DNA of 64,000 nucleotides from Haematobia irritans (taxonomy: Eukaryota > Arthropoda > Insecta > Diptera > Muscidae). Under the pieces are notes generated by a model that saw only the letters and a program-made list of their open reading frames with translations, was not told the DNA's origin and made no database searches. The stretch is from NCBI RefSeq assembly GCF_050003625.1, contig NC_134397.1, positions 195,259,063-195,323,062 of the forward strand, given 5' to 3'. The position numbers were made by a program, and so were the translations under genes. Positions 11,035 to 21,690 of this stretch are shown in pieces (position 1 is the first letter of the stretch; the number at the start of each line of letters is the position of its first letter).

Positions 11035-11171
11035 ATGCTTAGATCGACTCAGAATTTCACCACGACCCAGAATATATATACTTTATGGGGTCTTAGAGCA
11101 ATATTTCGATGTGTTACAAACGGAATGACAAAGTTAATATACCCCCATCCTATGATGGAGGGTATAAAAAA

Positions 11172-12244
11172 ATTATCTTAATTTGTAAAGAAAAATGTAC
11201 GGAAACCCCGATACATTGAATCGAATACATTTTCAAGATAGAGGTCTGTCTACCTGTTGCAAAAAAAAACGCACTACATCCAAAACTATGACAACAACAA
11301 CGTGATCTTTTTCCATTCTTAAAGTGAATATTGTTACTACTACTGTACTATCATATGCACTTTCATGCGTCTCAGCCATAATACGGCTTTAAAACGTCAC
11401 GTAGGCCACCATCGAAATGACTGAAGCACCCTAGTTTGGTATACAGAGAGACAAACCTCAACAAAGTATGGATGCAAGACAGGCTTTGCTTACATGAGCT
11501 GCAACAAAACTGACGCTATCCTATGTGAATTGATATACAAATCAGACCCTGTATAGTGGGTACATACACTATACCAAATGATGCCATAGATACTGATTGA
11601 GTGAAAAAATTGAACATTGTTTAAAAATATCTACATTTTATTAGGAAGACTTCAATGACGACAAAATGATGGCATATAGAAAAAAAACAAGACATGATAT
11701 TGCAACCAGCAAACAAATAAAATGTATTCATTGAGAATATTAATTAATTGCCTCTGTAAATAAGTCAATTTTGTGGTTTTAAATTTAATAAAAAAAAAGC
11801 GCTCATCGACACCCTGGATGACCAGTGTTTGAAATGGAAGGTATCGCCGAACAACAAATGGTCAACTGGTTTCGATATGCATTTTATGACACCATAACCA
11901 CAAACCAAATATAAGCATTGGAACAATTGATACCTTTTGTCTGTACGAATCAAGAGACTTAAGCCTCAAAACGTGTAAGTTTTGGCTTTTGGGTAAATGA
12001 CCTTTGATTTTGGATGCTTTCCATACATTTTTAAAAATGGTCACAGTAAAATTTTAATATTCGTGATGATATGGTTCTAGCAACCAGGAGAACTTCTTTT
12101 TGGTTTGTTTTTATTTTAGTGATTTCTTTCTTGCTTTCTGTTGCACAAAAGATAAAGATTCATATATGAGAGTAAAAACCATCCTTGCATGCAATGAGGG
12201 GGCGGATGTGGATGTGCGTGAATATAAATTGCATGGCCAAGAAT
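11172..12244. other. No gene seen
   Basis: About one kilobase of mixed-composition DNA between the composite element and the MITE. The small minus-strand frames 11765-11953 and 11862-12044 have no recognisable features. No repeat shared with the rest of the window was noticed. Confidence 0.55.
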
Positions 12245-12775
12245 TAGAGGTGTGTGCGTGACTGAAATTTCACTCACACTCAGGCACATTCACGAAACAA
12301 AATGTTTATTCACGCACGCTCACGCACGATACGTGTTGTAGCCAATCCCACTCACGCACATTCACGAAATGAAAACCAGTACTCACGCACGCTCACGCAC
12401 GAACTACTTTTAAAGACTCACGTTCACGCATGATTCACGACAATTCTCGTGATTCACGAACCTCACGACATTTTCCAAACGGAAATCTGCGAAGGTAACA
12501 AACTTCAAAAATAGTTCGAGAGTTAAATTAATTTCAGTTAAAATACGAGTAAGCATTAAATCTTGATTTTTTTCGTGAGCGTGATTTTGCGGAAATTTTA
12601 TTCACGCACATTCACGAACCGATTTTATTTCTCACGCACGCTCACGCACGACATATTTATTTTAGTCCCATTCACGCACATTCACGAGACTTGCTTTGGA
12701 TTTTGTTCACGACTCACGTGATTCACGCGTGAATCACGCGTGTCACGAGAATTTCGTGTCACGCGCACACCTCTA
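12245..12775. mobile_element. hAT-type MITE with 8-bp target duplication
   Basis: A 531-bp non-coding element. The left end TAGAGGTGTGTGCGTGAC is inverted at the right as GTCACGCGCACACCTCTA, with one mismatch. It is flanked by a perfect 8-bp direct repeat CCAAGAAT (12237-12244 and 12776-12783); 8-bp duplications and this kind of terminus are typical of hAT transposons. The interior is made of degenerate repeats of TTCACGCACGCTCACGCACG in both orientations. Confidence 0.9.
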
Positions 12776-12783
12776 CCAAGAAT

Positions 12784-13885
12784 AATTTTTTAAAAATGAT
12801 CATGTTTTCTTCAACATCTTTCTTCTGATACAATTTGAAGCAAATGCAAATGAACAAACTTTAAAAAATGGAGATTACAATTTTTGTAATCTCTTCAAAA
12901 ACTAAAGCGAGATTTTTTAGCCGGTATCGTTATCTCAACACAGGTTTAAACAGCTGACGTACCTTCCGCTTTTGATTCACTGTCAACTATTTTCAGTTTG
13001 GTCTATAAATTAACCACATAGAAAAAAAGTGTATCGTAAATTTAAGAAGATTTTTACAATAATTTATTACAAGAATTTTCCAGAATTTTAGTTCATTTTT
13101 CGTATCTTCAACGAAAATTAACTACTCGAAAGGAAATTTTACAAATTCTAAGTAGCAATCGTTTAGTTCATGGCCTACAAAATACGATGGAAATTTCCTT
13201 AAAAAATTTCTTAACTGGTAGTTAAAAATTCGTTTGTCATGCTATAAAACTACTTGTGAAATGTAAAGTACTTTCTAAATAATAAAAGCAATTTACTATA
13301 AGATTTTTTTGTATGAGAAAATATTTTTTTGCAAAAAATGAACTTGAAAGTGGATAGCAATTTCTTACTGACAATTCCTATAATTAATAATTGTTGGTAG
13401 AAAATTACCCAATGAAATATTTTTAGTTCACATGTAATTAAATTTATAGACATTTTCCTCAAAAATGGTAGATAACATTTCATGAAGTTTTTGCAAATTT
13501 TAAGTTAAACATTTCATCGTTCATAAACTGGTGTGCCTTTACTAATATTATTTTTAGAGTAAATTGTCAGCAGATGCGATGAACTAATGCATAGTACAGA
13601 TATCTTTATCGGCATAGTGGAATGTGAATACTGTAAAGATAATGTTACTTGAGTTTTGTTGTGTATACATGAGCGTGAGGTTGTTTTTATTTTTGTTCAT
13701 TTAGTGGTTTGTGTGTGTTTATTATTCGTGGATGGTTTATTTGGCTGGATGAGGTGTTGTTTTCAATAAAGGCACATGTGTTTTTGTTGTTGTAGGAATG
13801 TTTTGGCTTTGCTTGGTTTTGTTTGGCATGCTTCAGTTGTATAGTTGGCGTTGGCGTGAGCTGTTGCATCTTTTAATATGCAACA
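12784..13885. other. No gene seen
   Basis: AT-rich DNA without a supportable gene. The frames at 13250-13483 and 13687-13869 are low in complexity and lack domains. A short palindrome GTTGCAT...ATGCAAC (13863-13884) lies directly before the TATA box described next. Confidence 0.5.
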
Positions 13886-13890
13886 GGGGA

Positions 13891-13896
13891 TATAAA
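13891..13896 (+). promoter_or_regulatory. Candidate TATA box ahead of the mini-exon array
   Basis: GGGATATAAAGGC is a good TATA box sequence. It lies about 190 bp before the first exon-like unit and would place a start site near 13920. The call rests on sequence match and position only. Confidence 0.4.
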
Positions 13897-14085
13897 GGCA
13901 TGGAATATTTTGGAATTTTGAGACATATATTGGTGTTTGTTTATTAAACCTTTTAAATGAAAGTTATTAATATTTTATCGGTAGTTTAGAGAAAAGTTAT
14001 TAAGAATATTTAGGAAAATATGTTGAAATTGAAAGTGTATTGAAATTTTTATTATTCAATGTAAAAAATTAATATTCAATTCCAG

Positions 14086-15200
14086 ATGAATTTGGAAATT
14101 TTTTGTTATATCTCAGCGTACAGTTTAGTAATAAATTGGTAAGTATTGTTTTTTTTAATATGGCTTTCTTTTAAAAATAATATTTTTTATGTACATTATT
14201 ATTTGTTAATTAATTTTTTTGGAAACCAGTTTAATGTTTTTCTTTGTTGTAAAAGCAATATTTAATTTCAGAGCAACTCCAGATGGGTTCGAACAAATTT
14301 AAAAAATAGAGAATTGGTAATTTTTCTTTTAAAATTTGGCTTTCTTTCAACTAGAATATTTACGTTTTTATGACCTTTTTATCATCAAAATTACAGGTTT
14401 TTAATACCTTTTTTATTATTTCTTTAATCTATTTTTTTGGAAACCAATGTAATATTTTTAATGTAAAAAAACAAATATTTAATTTCAGAATAACCCCTTA
14501 AAAATTTGAAAAAAATTTTAGTACTCCTTTGCTTGTAATTTAATAGTGAATTGGTAAGGATTCTTTAACTTTCTTTTAACCAGAATATTTGTTTTTTTAT
14601 GCATAATATTATTATTTTCATTAGATTTTTTGGAAACCTATTTAATAATTTTATTTAATGTAAAAAATAAATATTTAATTTCAGAGTAGCCCAAATAAAT
14701 TTGGACAACTTTTTATATTTCCCCTCAGCGTACAATTTAATAGAGAATTGGTAAGTTTTATATTAAAACTTTGGCTTACTTTCAACTAGCATATTTATTT
14801 TATTATATCCTTCACAGTTTTATGAGTTTATATAGAATACTTCATTATTTCTCTATTTGTTTCAGGTACAAATTTTATGAGATACGTTTTCCAAATAAAA
14901 GTTGAATTCCTTACACCATTTGATAAAATGTCCCCACATATGGTAAGTTACAAGCTAAAATAAAGAATTAAAAAATTATATTTTATTACATGGTGTTAAT
15001 TTTTAACAATTTCCATTATTGCTTCCATTCTTTTTCAGCAAGATATGTGAAAAATTTACCTACGATGAATAAAAAACGGATAAGTCAAAATGTCCAAACA
15101 GCGAGTTCAAATGAACTACTTTTCTTGTTCCACATTGTATTAAGAATTTTCATCATAAGTTTTTATAATAAAGTACTTTTGCTTAAAGAAAGTTTAATTT
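14086..15200 (+). other. Tandem array of small exon-like units (candidate multi-exon transcript)
   Basis: Four related units, spaced 186, 217 and 196 bp apart, each consist of a polypyrimidine/AG acceptor (TTTAATTTCAG in three of them), a short exon-like core, and a donor GAATTG/GTAAG or AAATTG/GTAAG. Cores lie at 14086-14138, 14272-14316, 14489-14553 and 14685-14750 (53, 45, 65 and 66 nt). Intron parts are repeated too (GGCTTTCTTTCAACTAGAAT, TTTTTTTGGAAACC). Two unrelated splice-bounded segments follow: 14866-14942 (TTTGTTTCAG/GTACAAA ... CATATG/GTAAGT) and one starting at 15039 after CTTTTTCAG. An AATAAA lies near 15166. Copies 1 and 4 are open in two reading frames, copy 3 contains stops in register, and no frame is conserved across all four. 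It may be a spliced non-coding RNA, untranslated exons, or a decayed gene with duplicated exons. No product is recognised. Confidence 0.5.
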
Positions 15201-15774
15201 TAATATATGAAAATTTTTATAATAGTAAAACGGTTTGTTGTTCCTATAATTATTAAATTTCTCTGTACTGTGGAATGATTGATTTAAAAATAGTTTAGTC
15301 GTCGAGATTTTAAAGAGACTGATAACCAATTTTTATTATTTAGGTTTCCCTAAAAATAAGCAAGTAAACCAAAATAATACTGACTTCTTAACTTGGTAGG
15401 GGTATATAAATCTTATGGTGTTGTAAAAATGAACTAAAATACAATGTTATGGATGAACTACAATTTAAGAGAATTATAAACTAGACAAGTTGAAAAAAAT
15501 CTTAAGGGCTATATCATGGTCAATATTACTACAGTTTAGTTCATTTTGCAATGGAAAAGGGTTCACTGTTTTTTCAGTGCATGAATCGTCTTAGTGGGCA
15601 AATATAACCACTAAGACGATAGGCGAACACTTGTTTACTTGCATTTTTAATGGGAAGATCAAAATCAGCCACGGATTACCGTGACGGCTGGCGGCGTGTC
15701 CTTGGCGGAAAATTGTATAGTGAAATTTGTATTTTTTGAACTCAATTTTTAATAATAAATAAATTGCATGTCTA
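15201..15774. other. No gene seen
   Basis: AT-rich sequence between the mini-exon array and a transposase relic. The minus-strand frame 15591-15794 has no recognisable features. Confidence 0.5.
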
Positions 15775-15935
15775 TACAGAGAAGCCAGCTTCAATTGATG
15801 TACTGGAAGTCAACATTGAAGCATTTATTCGTGAGATACCGGCCGAAATGTGGTAAAGAGTAAGTCGAAAATGGACTAAGCGATTGGACCCTTTGAGGCG
15901 CAGTCGCGGTCAATATTTGCATAAATAATCTTTCA
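15775..15935 (+). pseudogene. C-terminal relic of a DD41D-type transposase
   Basis: The plus strand encodes a fragment matching the last 45 or so residues of the intact transposase at 5915-7000. It has EIPAEMW where the intact protein has AIPAEML, and LRRSRGQ is shared before the stop region. A stop codon (TAA in ATGTGGTAAAGAG) breaks the frame. The downstream ATCGATTGGAATAAAGATTT motif recurs at about 31935 and, inverted, at about 37030, suggesting further solo 3' ends of the same element type. Confidence 0.75.
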
Positions 15936-16021
15936 CACATGAAATAATATGGACCGTGCTATCGATTGGAATAAAGATTTGATGTAGTTTTCTAGATGTC
16001 ATGTTCTTGTTTGGAAAAATA

Positions 16022-16318
16022 CTCTTACACAGAAACAATTTTCTTCGTAAAAAGAACGAAAATTTTCGTTGAAAGTACGAAATTTGCCATTGTTTTACAA
16101 CCAAAGAAACTCTTCATTAAAAAAAACGAAATTTTACGTTTTTTTTTACAACTTCAATGAAACTTCTTCGTTATTGCAAAGAAAATGTTTTCTACTTTTT
16201 ATAACGCAGAATGTTTCGAAAAATATTTCTAAATTCGTAAAATCTTCTTCACAAAAATCATGAAATTATAAAAAAGTTTCGTTAAAAGTACGAACTTTTT
16301 ACGAAGAAAAGTTAGTGC
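16022..16318. mobile_element. Palindromic MITE with TTCTTCGTAAAAAG ends
   Basis: Begins with ACAATTTTCTTCGTAAAAAG and ends with CTTTTTACGAAGAAAAGTT, which are inverted copies. The interior repeats TTCGTTAAAAGTACGAA-like motifs in both directions. It is non-coding; the ORF 16069-16263 is a by-product. A related piece lies at about 17455-17600. Confidence 0.6.
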
Positions 16319-17456
16319 ATGCACAGAAAAAACATGTTGAGACATGGTTGCCGCATCCATTTAATGCTTATCTAGAGTAGGTAATTGTCGCGAAAACCAT
16401 GTATTTTGTCTTTGTAAAAATAACTTTCGAGCGGAGAAAAATATATGTTGGCAATAAGCATTTAAATGGTTCTCAATTGCCGCAAACATGTTCTATTATT
16501 TAAATGATAGAATTTGAGACCATTACATGGTCGGGAAAATCATGTACCTAACCATTCAATTTTTCGACTTTTTTGCAGGGATAAAAGTATTTCTATAGGT
16601 TAGGTATAGACATTTCTAGAACCATTACATGGCCTTAAGACCATGAACATTGTTTTCGTGACCATTTAATTTTTTAATTTTGTTGCAGCGAAAAGGATTT
16701 TATAAAAACATTGAGCAGGTACACACGATTTTCATTTTGCGCGTCAGCCGTGTGTTGATTCTTTCTTGGAATGGACGGAGAATACGGAATTACTTTGTTT
16801 TGTGTTAATTTATTTATTCAGAAGTGGCACGTGGTTTTATGTGAACACAAAAAAGGAAAGTGTAATTGAAAAATGTACCTGTATTTTGTTCTGCATTTTG
16901 ATATATGGTATAATTTATTTTTATTTGAAGTTACATGATGTCTGCGTTGGTACATTTGATGGGCACGAAGTAAATATGGAATGATTACTTATTGTTGAAA
17001 TTGAACCAAAATAGAGTGTGTAAAAATATATAATGTTTGCTTGCACGACATTATAAATACAAACAAACAATGAATTAGTTTATAAATAAATAAAAACAAA
17101 TAAATAAAGTTGATTTTGTGTTTTCTTTTCTCAAGTGGCGTCCTTTTTTCGACGACGAAAAAAGTTTTTTCATAAAAATCAAAACATTTTAGGTTGTGAC
17201 CATGTTCTTTTAACTAGAAGAAAAACATTTTTGACGAATAACATAACATTTTAGATCGTGACCATTGTCTTTTAATGGAAACAAAATTCTTTTTATCAAT
17301 ATAATAATATTTTAGATGAGGACAATTTTATTTTTCCCAGAACCATGTTTATTGAGCCAACACGGTTACATGGTCGCCGCAAAAATAGCTCCTATCATAT
17401 TATTTTGCTCTTCGAATAGGATTGTGACAATCATGTTTCTTCTCTGCGTGTGTAGA
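16316..17456. mobile_element. Dispersed element with ACACAGAAAAAACATG-type inverted ends
   Basis: The left end reads GCACAGAAAAAACATGTTG and the right end, reverse-complemented, reads CGCAGAGAAGAAACATGATTG, so the ends are imperfect inverted repeats. The interior repeats ACCATTTAA and ACCATG motifs. The 72-codon frame at 16766-16984 is the only sizeable ORF and shows no domain. It is probably a non-autonomous DNA element of 1.1 kb. Confidence 0.5.
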
Positions 17457-17759
17457 GAGTATTTCGTAGACGTTTCATATATTCGTAAAATGTTCTTCGT
17501 AAAATTTACGAAAATGAATGAAAGTTTCATTGTTTTAATAAAGAATTCATGAAGAATAGTTAATGAAGTATGAATGAAGTATGCTTCGTAAAATTAACGA
17601 AGAGTATTCTATAGACGAAGAGTATTATATAGAGCTATACACCGCTCTTTGTCTTTGGCAAAACTCTCTTTATTCTAATATCACTGTCGAATTAGTTTAT
17701 ATCAAACAGTGTTCTTTGCCCAAAATCTTTTCGAAATCTTTAAAATTGCTTAATATCCA

Positions 17760-18840
17760 TTTTCAAAAATTACAGTGAAGTTCGTTTTGAATATCTGAAA
17801 AACGGCTCTTGGTGAATTGACCAGACAAAATGCCAGTGGAACATACTGACGAAGATAAAAAACCAAAATTAAAAAATCAAAAGTCTCGTGTACAGTATTT
17901 GAGATATAGTGTCGCCAGATATCGGCTATATATAGCCCCAATATTGGTTCGTTAATACCTGAAAAACGGCTCTTGGTGAATTGACCAGACAAAATGCCAG
18001 TGGAATATACTGACGAAGATAAAAAACCAAGATTAAAAAATCAAAAGTCTCATGTACAGCATTTGAGATATAGTTTCGCCAGATATCGTCTATATATAGA
18101 TCCGATATTGGATCGCCTAAATATGGGAAACCATTCGTTGCGAATTGACCCGACAAAATGCCAGTGGAACGTACTGACGAAGATAAAAAACCAAAATTAA
18201 AAAATCGAAAGTCTCATGTACAGAACTTGAGATATAGTGTCGCCAGATATCGGCTATATATAGCCGATAAATCTTTAAAATTGCTTAATATCCATTTCCA
18301 AAAATTACATTTGGTACCTCGTAAGACAAGCTGCTATTAAAGTGATTTGTTTACGATAAGTGAAGTTCGTTTTGAATATCTGAAAAACGGCTCTTGGTGA
18401 ATTGACCAGACAAAATGCCAGTGGAACATACTGACGAGGATACATCAAAATTAAAAAAAAACAAAAAGTCTCGGGTACAGTATTTGAGATATAATGTCGC
18501 CAGATATCGGCTATATATAGTCCCGATATTGGATCGCCTATATATGGGAAACCGTTCTTGGTGAATTGACCACACAAAATGCCAGTGGAACATACTGACG
18601 AAGATAACAAACCGAAATTAAAAAATCGAAGGTCTCATGTACAGTATTTCAGATATAGGGTCACCAGATATCGGCCATATATAGCCCCGATATTGGATCG
18701 TTAATATCTGAAAAATGACTCTTGGTGAATTGACCAGACAAAATTCCAATAGAACATATTGACGAAGATAAAAAACCAAAATTCAAAAATCGAGAGTCTC
18801 ATGTACAGAATTGTAGATATAGTGTTACCGATATATTAAA
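17760..18840. repeat. 165-bp tandem repeat, about six units
   Basis: The landmark ACAAAATGCCAGTGGAA recurs at about 17826, 17992, 18155, 18412 and 18577, with a decayed copy at about 18740. The spacing is 163-166 bp except for one interval lengthened by about 90 bp of inserted sequence (18260-18355), itself copied from sequence near 17735. Units include GATATAGTGTCGCCAGATAT. Since 165 is divisible by three, frames stay open across units on both strands; this explains the ORFs at 17750-18610 and does not show coding. Confidence 0.9.
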
Positions 18841-19877
18841 TCTAAAGAATCAGTAGTTCAGTTAAATTAAGAACCATTTTGTTTAAATCAAAAATGTGTT
18901 TCTTTACTTTAAGCATAATTTGCCTTAGTTCAAAGACATGTGACTTTAACGTAGGTACGCAAACTTTATAAACTTTGTGTCCTAAATTTAATAAAAAAAT
19001 AAAGTTTGAAGCAAAGATTATAAACTTTATTTTAAATAAAATTTCATTATTTGAAATAAATTTATCCTTAATATTTTGTAAATTGCACATACTAACATTT
19101 AGGTTGCGTAATCTTTGTTAACATGTAAATATTTTTTCCAGTGTACAATCTAAAAGTAATAAACATAATTTAGTCAATAAAAGTGTTTAACACTACATTG
19201 GTTATCTTTAAAACGGCAACAAGTGGGTAGAAGAAATGCCGAAATTGAAAGTTCAATGACCTCAGCTTCTTTCTTTCCCCCCATCTATCTCTCGATTACA
19301 CCAACCCTCAAATTACTCTCATCTACACAAACAAGGGGGTTGACAACAAAAGCTCCCATAAACAGCAGCAAACAAGTATGTATTGCAATGAGAACAACAA
19401 ACATAGTCGAGAAGACCACTAATGTTACGAAAATTGGAATCAAAACAAAAAGCAAATATTATGTTGTGGGTACAAATGTCAATAGTGAAACATTAGAAAC
19501 GAAATAATATGAATGAAGAAAGAAAAAAAAACTTAATTTGGAATAGGGGAGGATTGTAGGCACATTCTATGATGTTTAGCATTGTGGGGGGCGGTTTCCC
19601 ATTTTTGTATACAATAAAACATGAATAGTTTCTGGTATTAAATATTAAGTGGTATTAAAGATTATGCAACCTAAATTTTAGGAAACCATTTTTAATTTAA
19701 AAATATTCCCAAGAATCGAAGAGCTGTTTCTCTACTCTTGTATATCTAATTTCTAGACAATACCGAATACATCTTGCTCTTCTGCGGGCAATTGATTTAT
19801 TGTTTCCGTTTTTGGAAAACACTTCGATCGCTTTGATCACCCAATATAAGCTAAAATTGTTTTCTTGTTCAAGTTCT
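18841..19877. other. No gene seen
   Basis: AT-rich DNA. The 94-codon frame at 19223-19507 begins at GTG, has no known domain, and is judged chance. The minus frame 18842-19090 is low-complexity. Confidence 0.5.
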
Positions 19878-19915
19878 TTTTATGCCCTGCGCCACACTGT
19901 GGAACAGGGTATAAA

Positions 19916-21157
19916 ACAGGTTGGCTGATAAGTCCCCGGTCTGACACATAGATGGCGTTGCTAGTTTTAAATGCATATTATTTTTATATAGTACCAACCT
20001 TCAAATGATTCGTGTCAAAATTTGACGTCTGTAAGTCAATTAGTTTGCGTCTTTTGTGAAGCAACTTTTGTTATTGTGAAAAAAATGGAAAAAAAGGAAT
20101 ATCGTGTTTTGATAAAATACTGTTTTCTGAAGGGAAAAATTACGGTGGAAGCAAAAACTTAGCTTGATATTGAATTTCCGGACTCTGCCCCAGGGAAATC
20201 AATAATAATTGATTGGTGTGCAAAATTCAAGCGTGGTGAAATGAGCACGGAGGACGGTGAAATAGGTGGTTACCGACGAAAACATCAAAAAAATCAAAAT
20301 ATAAAAAATGAAAAAAAAATGATTTGGAATGACCGTAAAATGTAGTTGATCTAGATAGCAGAGGCCTTAAAGATATCAAAGGAACGTATTGGTCATATCA
20401 TTCATCAATATTTGGATATGCGGAAGCTCTGTGCAAAATGGGTGCCGCGCGAGCTCACATTTGACCAAGAACAACAACGTGTTGATGATTCTGAGCGGTG
20501 TTTGCAGCTGTTAACTCGTAATACACCCGAGTTTTTCCGTCGATACTCCTGAGTCCAATCGACAGTCGGCTGAGTAGACAGCGACCGGTGAACCGTCTCC
20601 GAAGCGTGGAAAGACTCAAAATTCCGCTGGCATAGTAATGGCCTCTGTTTTTTGGAATGCGCATGGAATAATTTTTATCGATTATCTTGAGAAGGGAAAA
20701 ACCATCAACAGTGACTATTATATGGCGTTATTGGAGCGTTTGAAGGTCGAAATCGCGGCAAAACGGCCCCATATGAAGAAGAAAAAAGTGTTGTTCCACC
20801 AAGACAACGCACCGTGCCACAAGTCACGATGGCAAAAATTCATGAATTGGCTTCGAATTGCTTCCACACCCACCGTATTCTCCAGATCTGACCCCCAGCG
20901 ACTTTTTCTTGTTCTCAGACCTCAAAAGGATGCTCGCAGGGAAAAAATTTGGCTGCAATGAAGAGGTGATCGCCGAAACTGAGGCCTATTTTAAGGCAAA
21001 ACCGAAGGGGTACTACCAAAATTGTATCAAAAAATTGGAAGGTCGTTATAATCGTTGTATCGCTCTTGAAGAAAACTATGTTGAATAATAAAAACGAATT
21101 TTGACAAAAAAAAATGTGTTTTTCTTTGTTAGACCGGGGACTGATCAGCCAACCTGT
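19916..21157 (+). mobile_element. Himar1-like (irritans subfamily) mariner, inactive
   Basis: The left end ACAGGTTGGCTGATAAGTCC is matched at the right by GGACTGATCAGCCAACCTGT (one difference from the complement). TA follows the right end; the left flank now reads AA, so one copy of the target dinucleotide has probably mutated. About 1.24 kb, close to the usual mariner length. It is inserted in the repeat at 19878-21690. Confidence 0.92.
20085..21088 (+). pseudogene. Himar1-like mariner transposase pseudogene
   Basis: Starts at the ATG in AAAAATGGAAAAAAAGG. The reading resembles the irritans-subfamily mariner transposase closely (for example EFPDSAPGKS, RKLCAKWVPRELTF, HQDNAPCHKS, KKFGCNEEVIAETEAYF) but is broken: TAG at 20160-20162, further stops around 20343-20352, and frame changes before 20638 and again before 20858. 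The second catalytic Asp is visible in HQDNAPCH; the third lies in the SPDLTPSDFF region, in a different frame. It ends at TAA 21086-21088. Not functional. The strong similarity implies a fairly young family in this lineage. Confidence 0.9.
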
Positions 21158-21690
21158 TATGTTAAGTTAGTGCATACGTTAGCAACACCCAGAAGGAGAT
21201 GAGATAGACACATGGTGTCTTTGGCAATAATGCTCAGGGTGGGTCCCTGAGTCGATCTAGCCATGTCCGTCAATCCGTCTGTCTGTGAACACATTTTTGT
21301 GATCAAAGTCTAGGTCGCAGTTTTAGTCTAATCGACTCCAAATTTGGCACAAGTTTCCGTTTTGGATCAGAATAGAACCCTATTGATTTTAGAAGAAATC
21401 GGTTCAGATTTGGATATAGCTGACATATACATCATTCTGGCCCCAGAAGCCATAGTTTTATCCAATTTGGTTGAAATTTTGCACAAGAAGAACAATTAGT
21501 ACTAGTTATAGTCAAGTATGCCAAATTTTATTGAAATCGGTTTAGACTTAGATATAGCTCCCATATATATCTTTCGCCCGATTTAGACACATATAACCGT
21601 AACATTGCACAGGGACTAGAAATAAGGTTCTTGATGTGCATTTTAATTTTGGTTGAAATCGGTTCAGATTTAGGTATTGTTCCCAATAAA

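Larger units (their letters stand above)
9107..11171. mobile_element. Composite dispersed element with internal tandem arrays (DINE/Helentron-like?)
   Basis: A roughly 2-kb non-coding element. The left part carries TACCCTCCATCATGGATTG and the right end is the inverted counterpart CCATCCTATGATGGAGGGTA. Inside, in order, are 29-bp satellite copies (9350-9470 and 9530-9910, interrupted near 9600-9720), about six 154-bp units (9945-10920), a (GACG)n microsatellite, and a conserved tail ATATATACTTTATGGGGTCT. The organisation of ends plus central tandem repeats is like Helitron-derived DINE/HINE elements, but no Helitron hairpin end was demonstrated, so the class is an inference. Confidence 0.6.
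19878..21690. repeat. Dispersed repeat CCCTGCGCCACACTGTGGAA, split by mariner
   Basis: The left piece (19878-19915) ends ACAGGGTATAAA and the right piece (21158 onward) resumes with GTTAGTGCATACGTTAGCAA, CACATGGTGTCTTTGGCAA and the GTCTGTCTGTGAACACAT segment, then units with GAAATCGGTTCAGATTTGG. I recognise the pieces as parts of one common muscid repeat family related in style to the composite element at 9-11 kb. It is non-coding. Confidence 0.7.

Noticed and set aside
10045..11181. ORFs of 82-108 codons on both strands
   Set aside because: All lie in the 154-bp tandem array and repeat the same words in each unit.
19223..19507. 94-codon plus-strand ORF
   Set aside because: Starts at GTG, no domain, no splice or promoter context.
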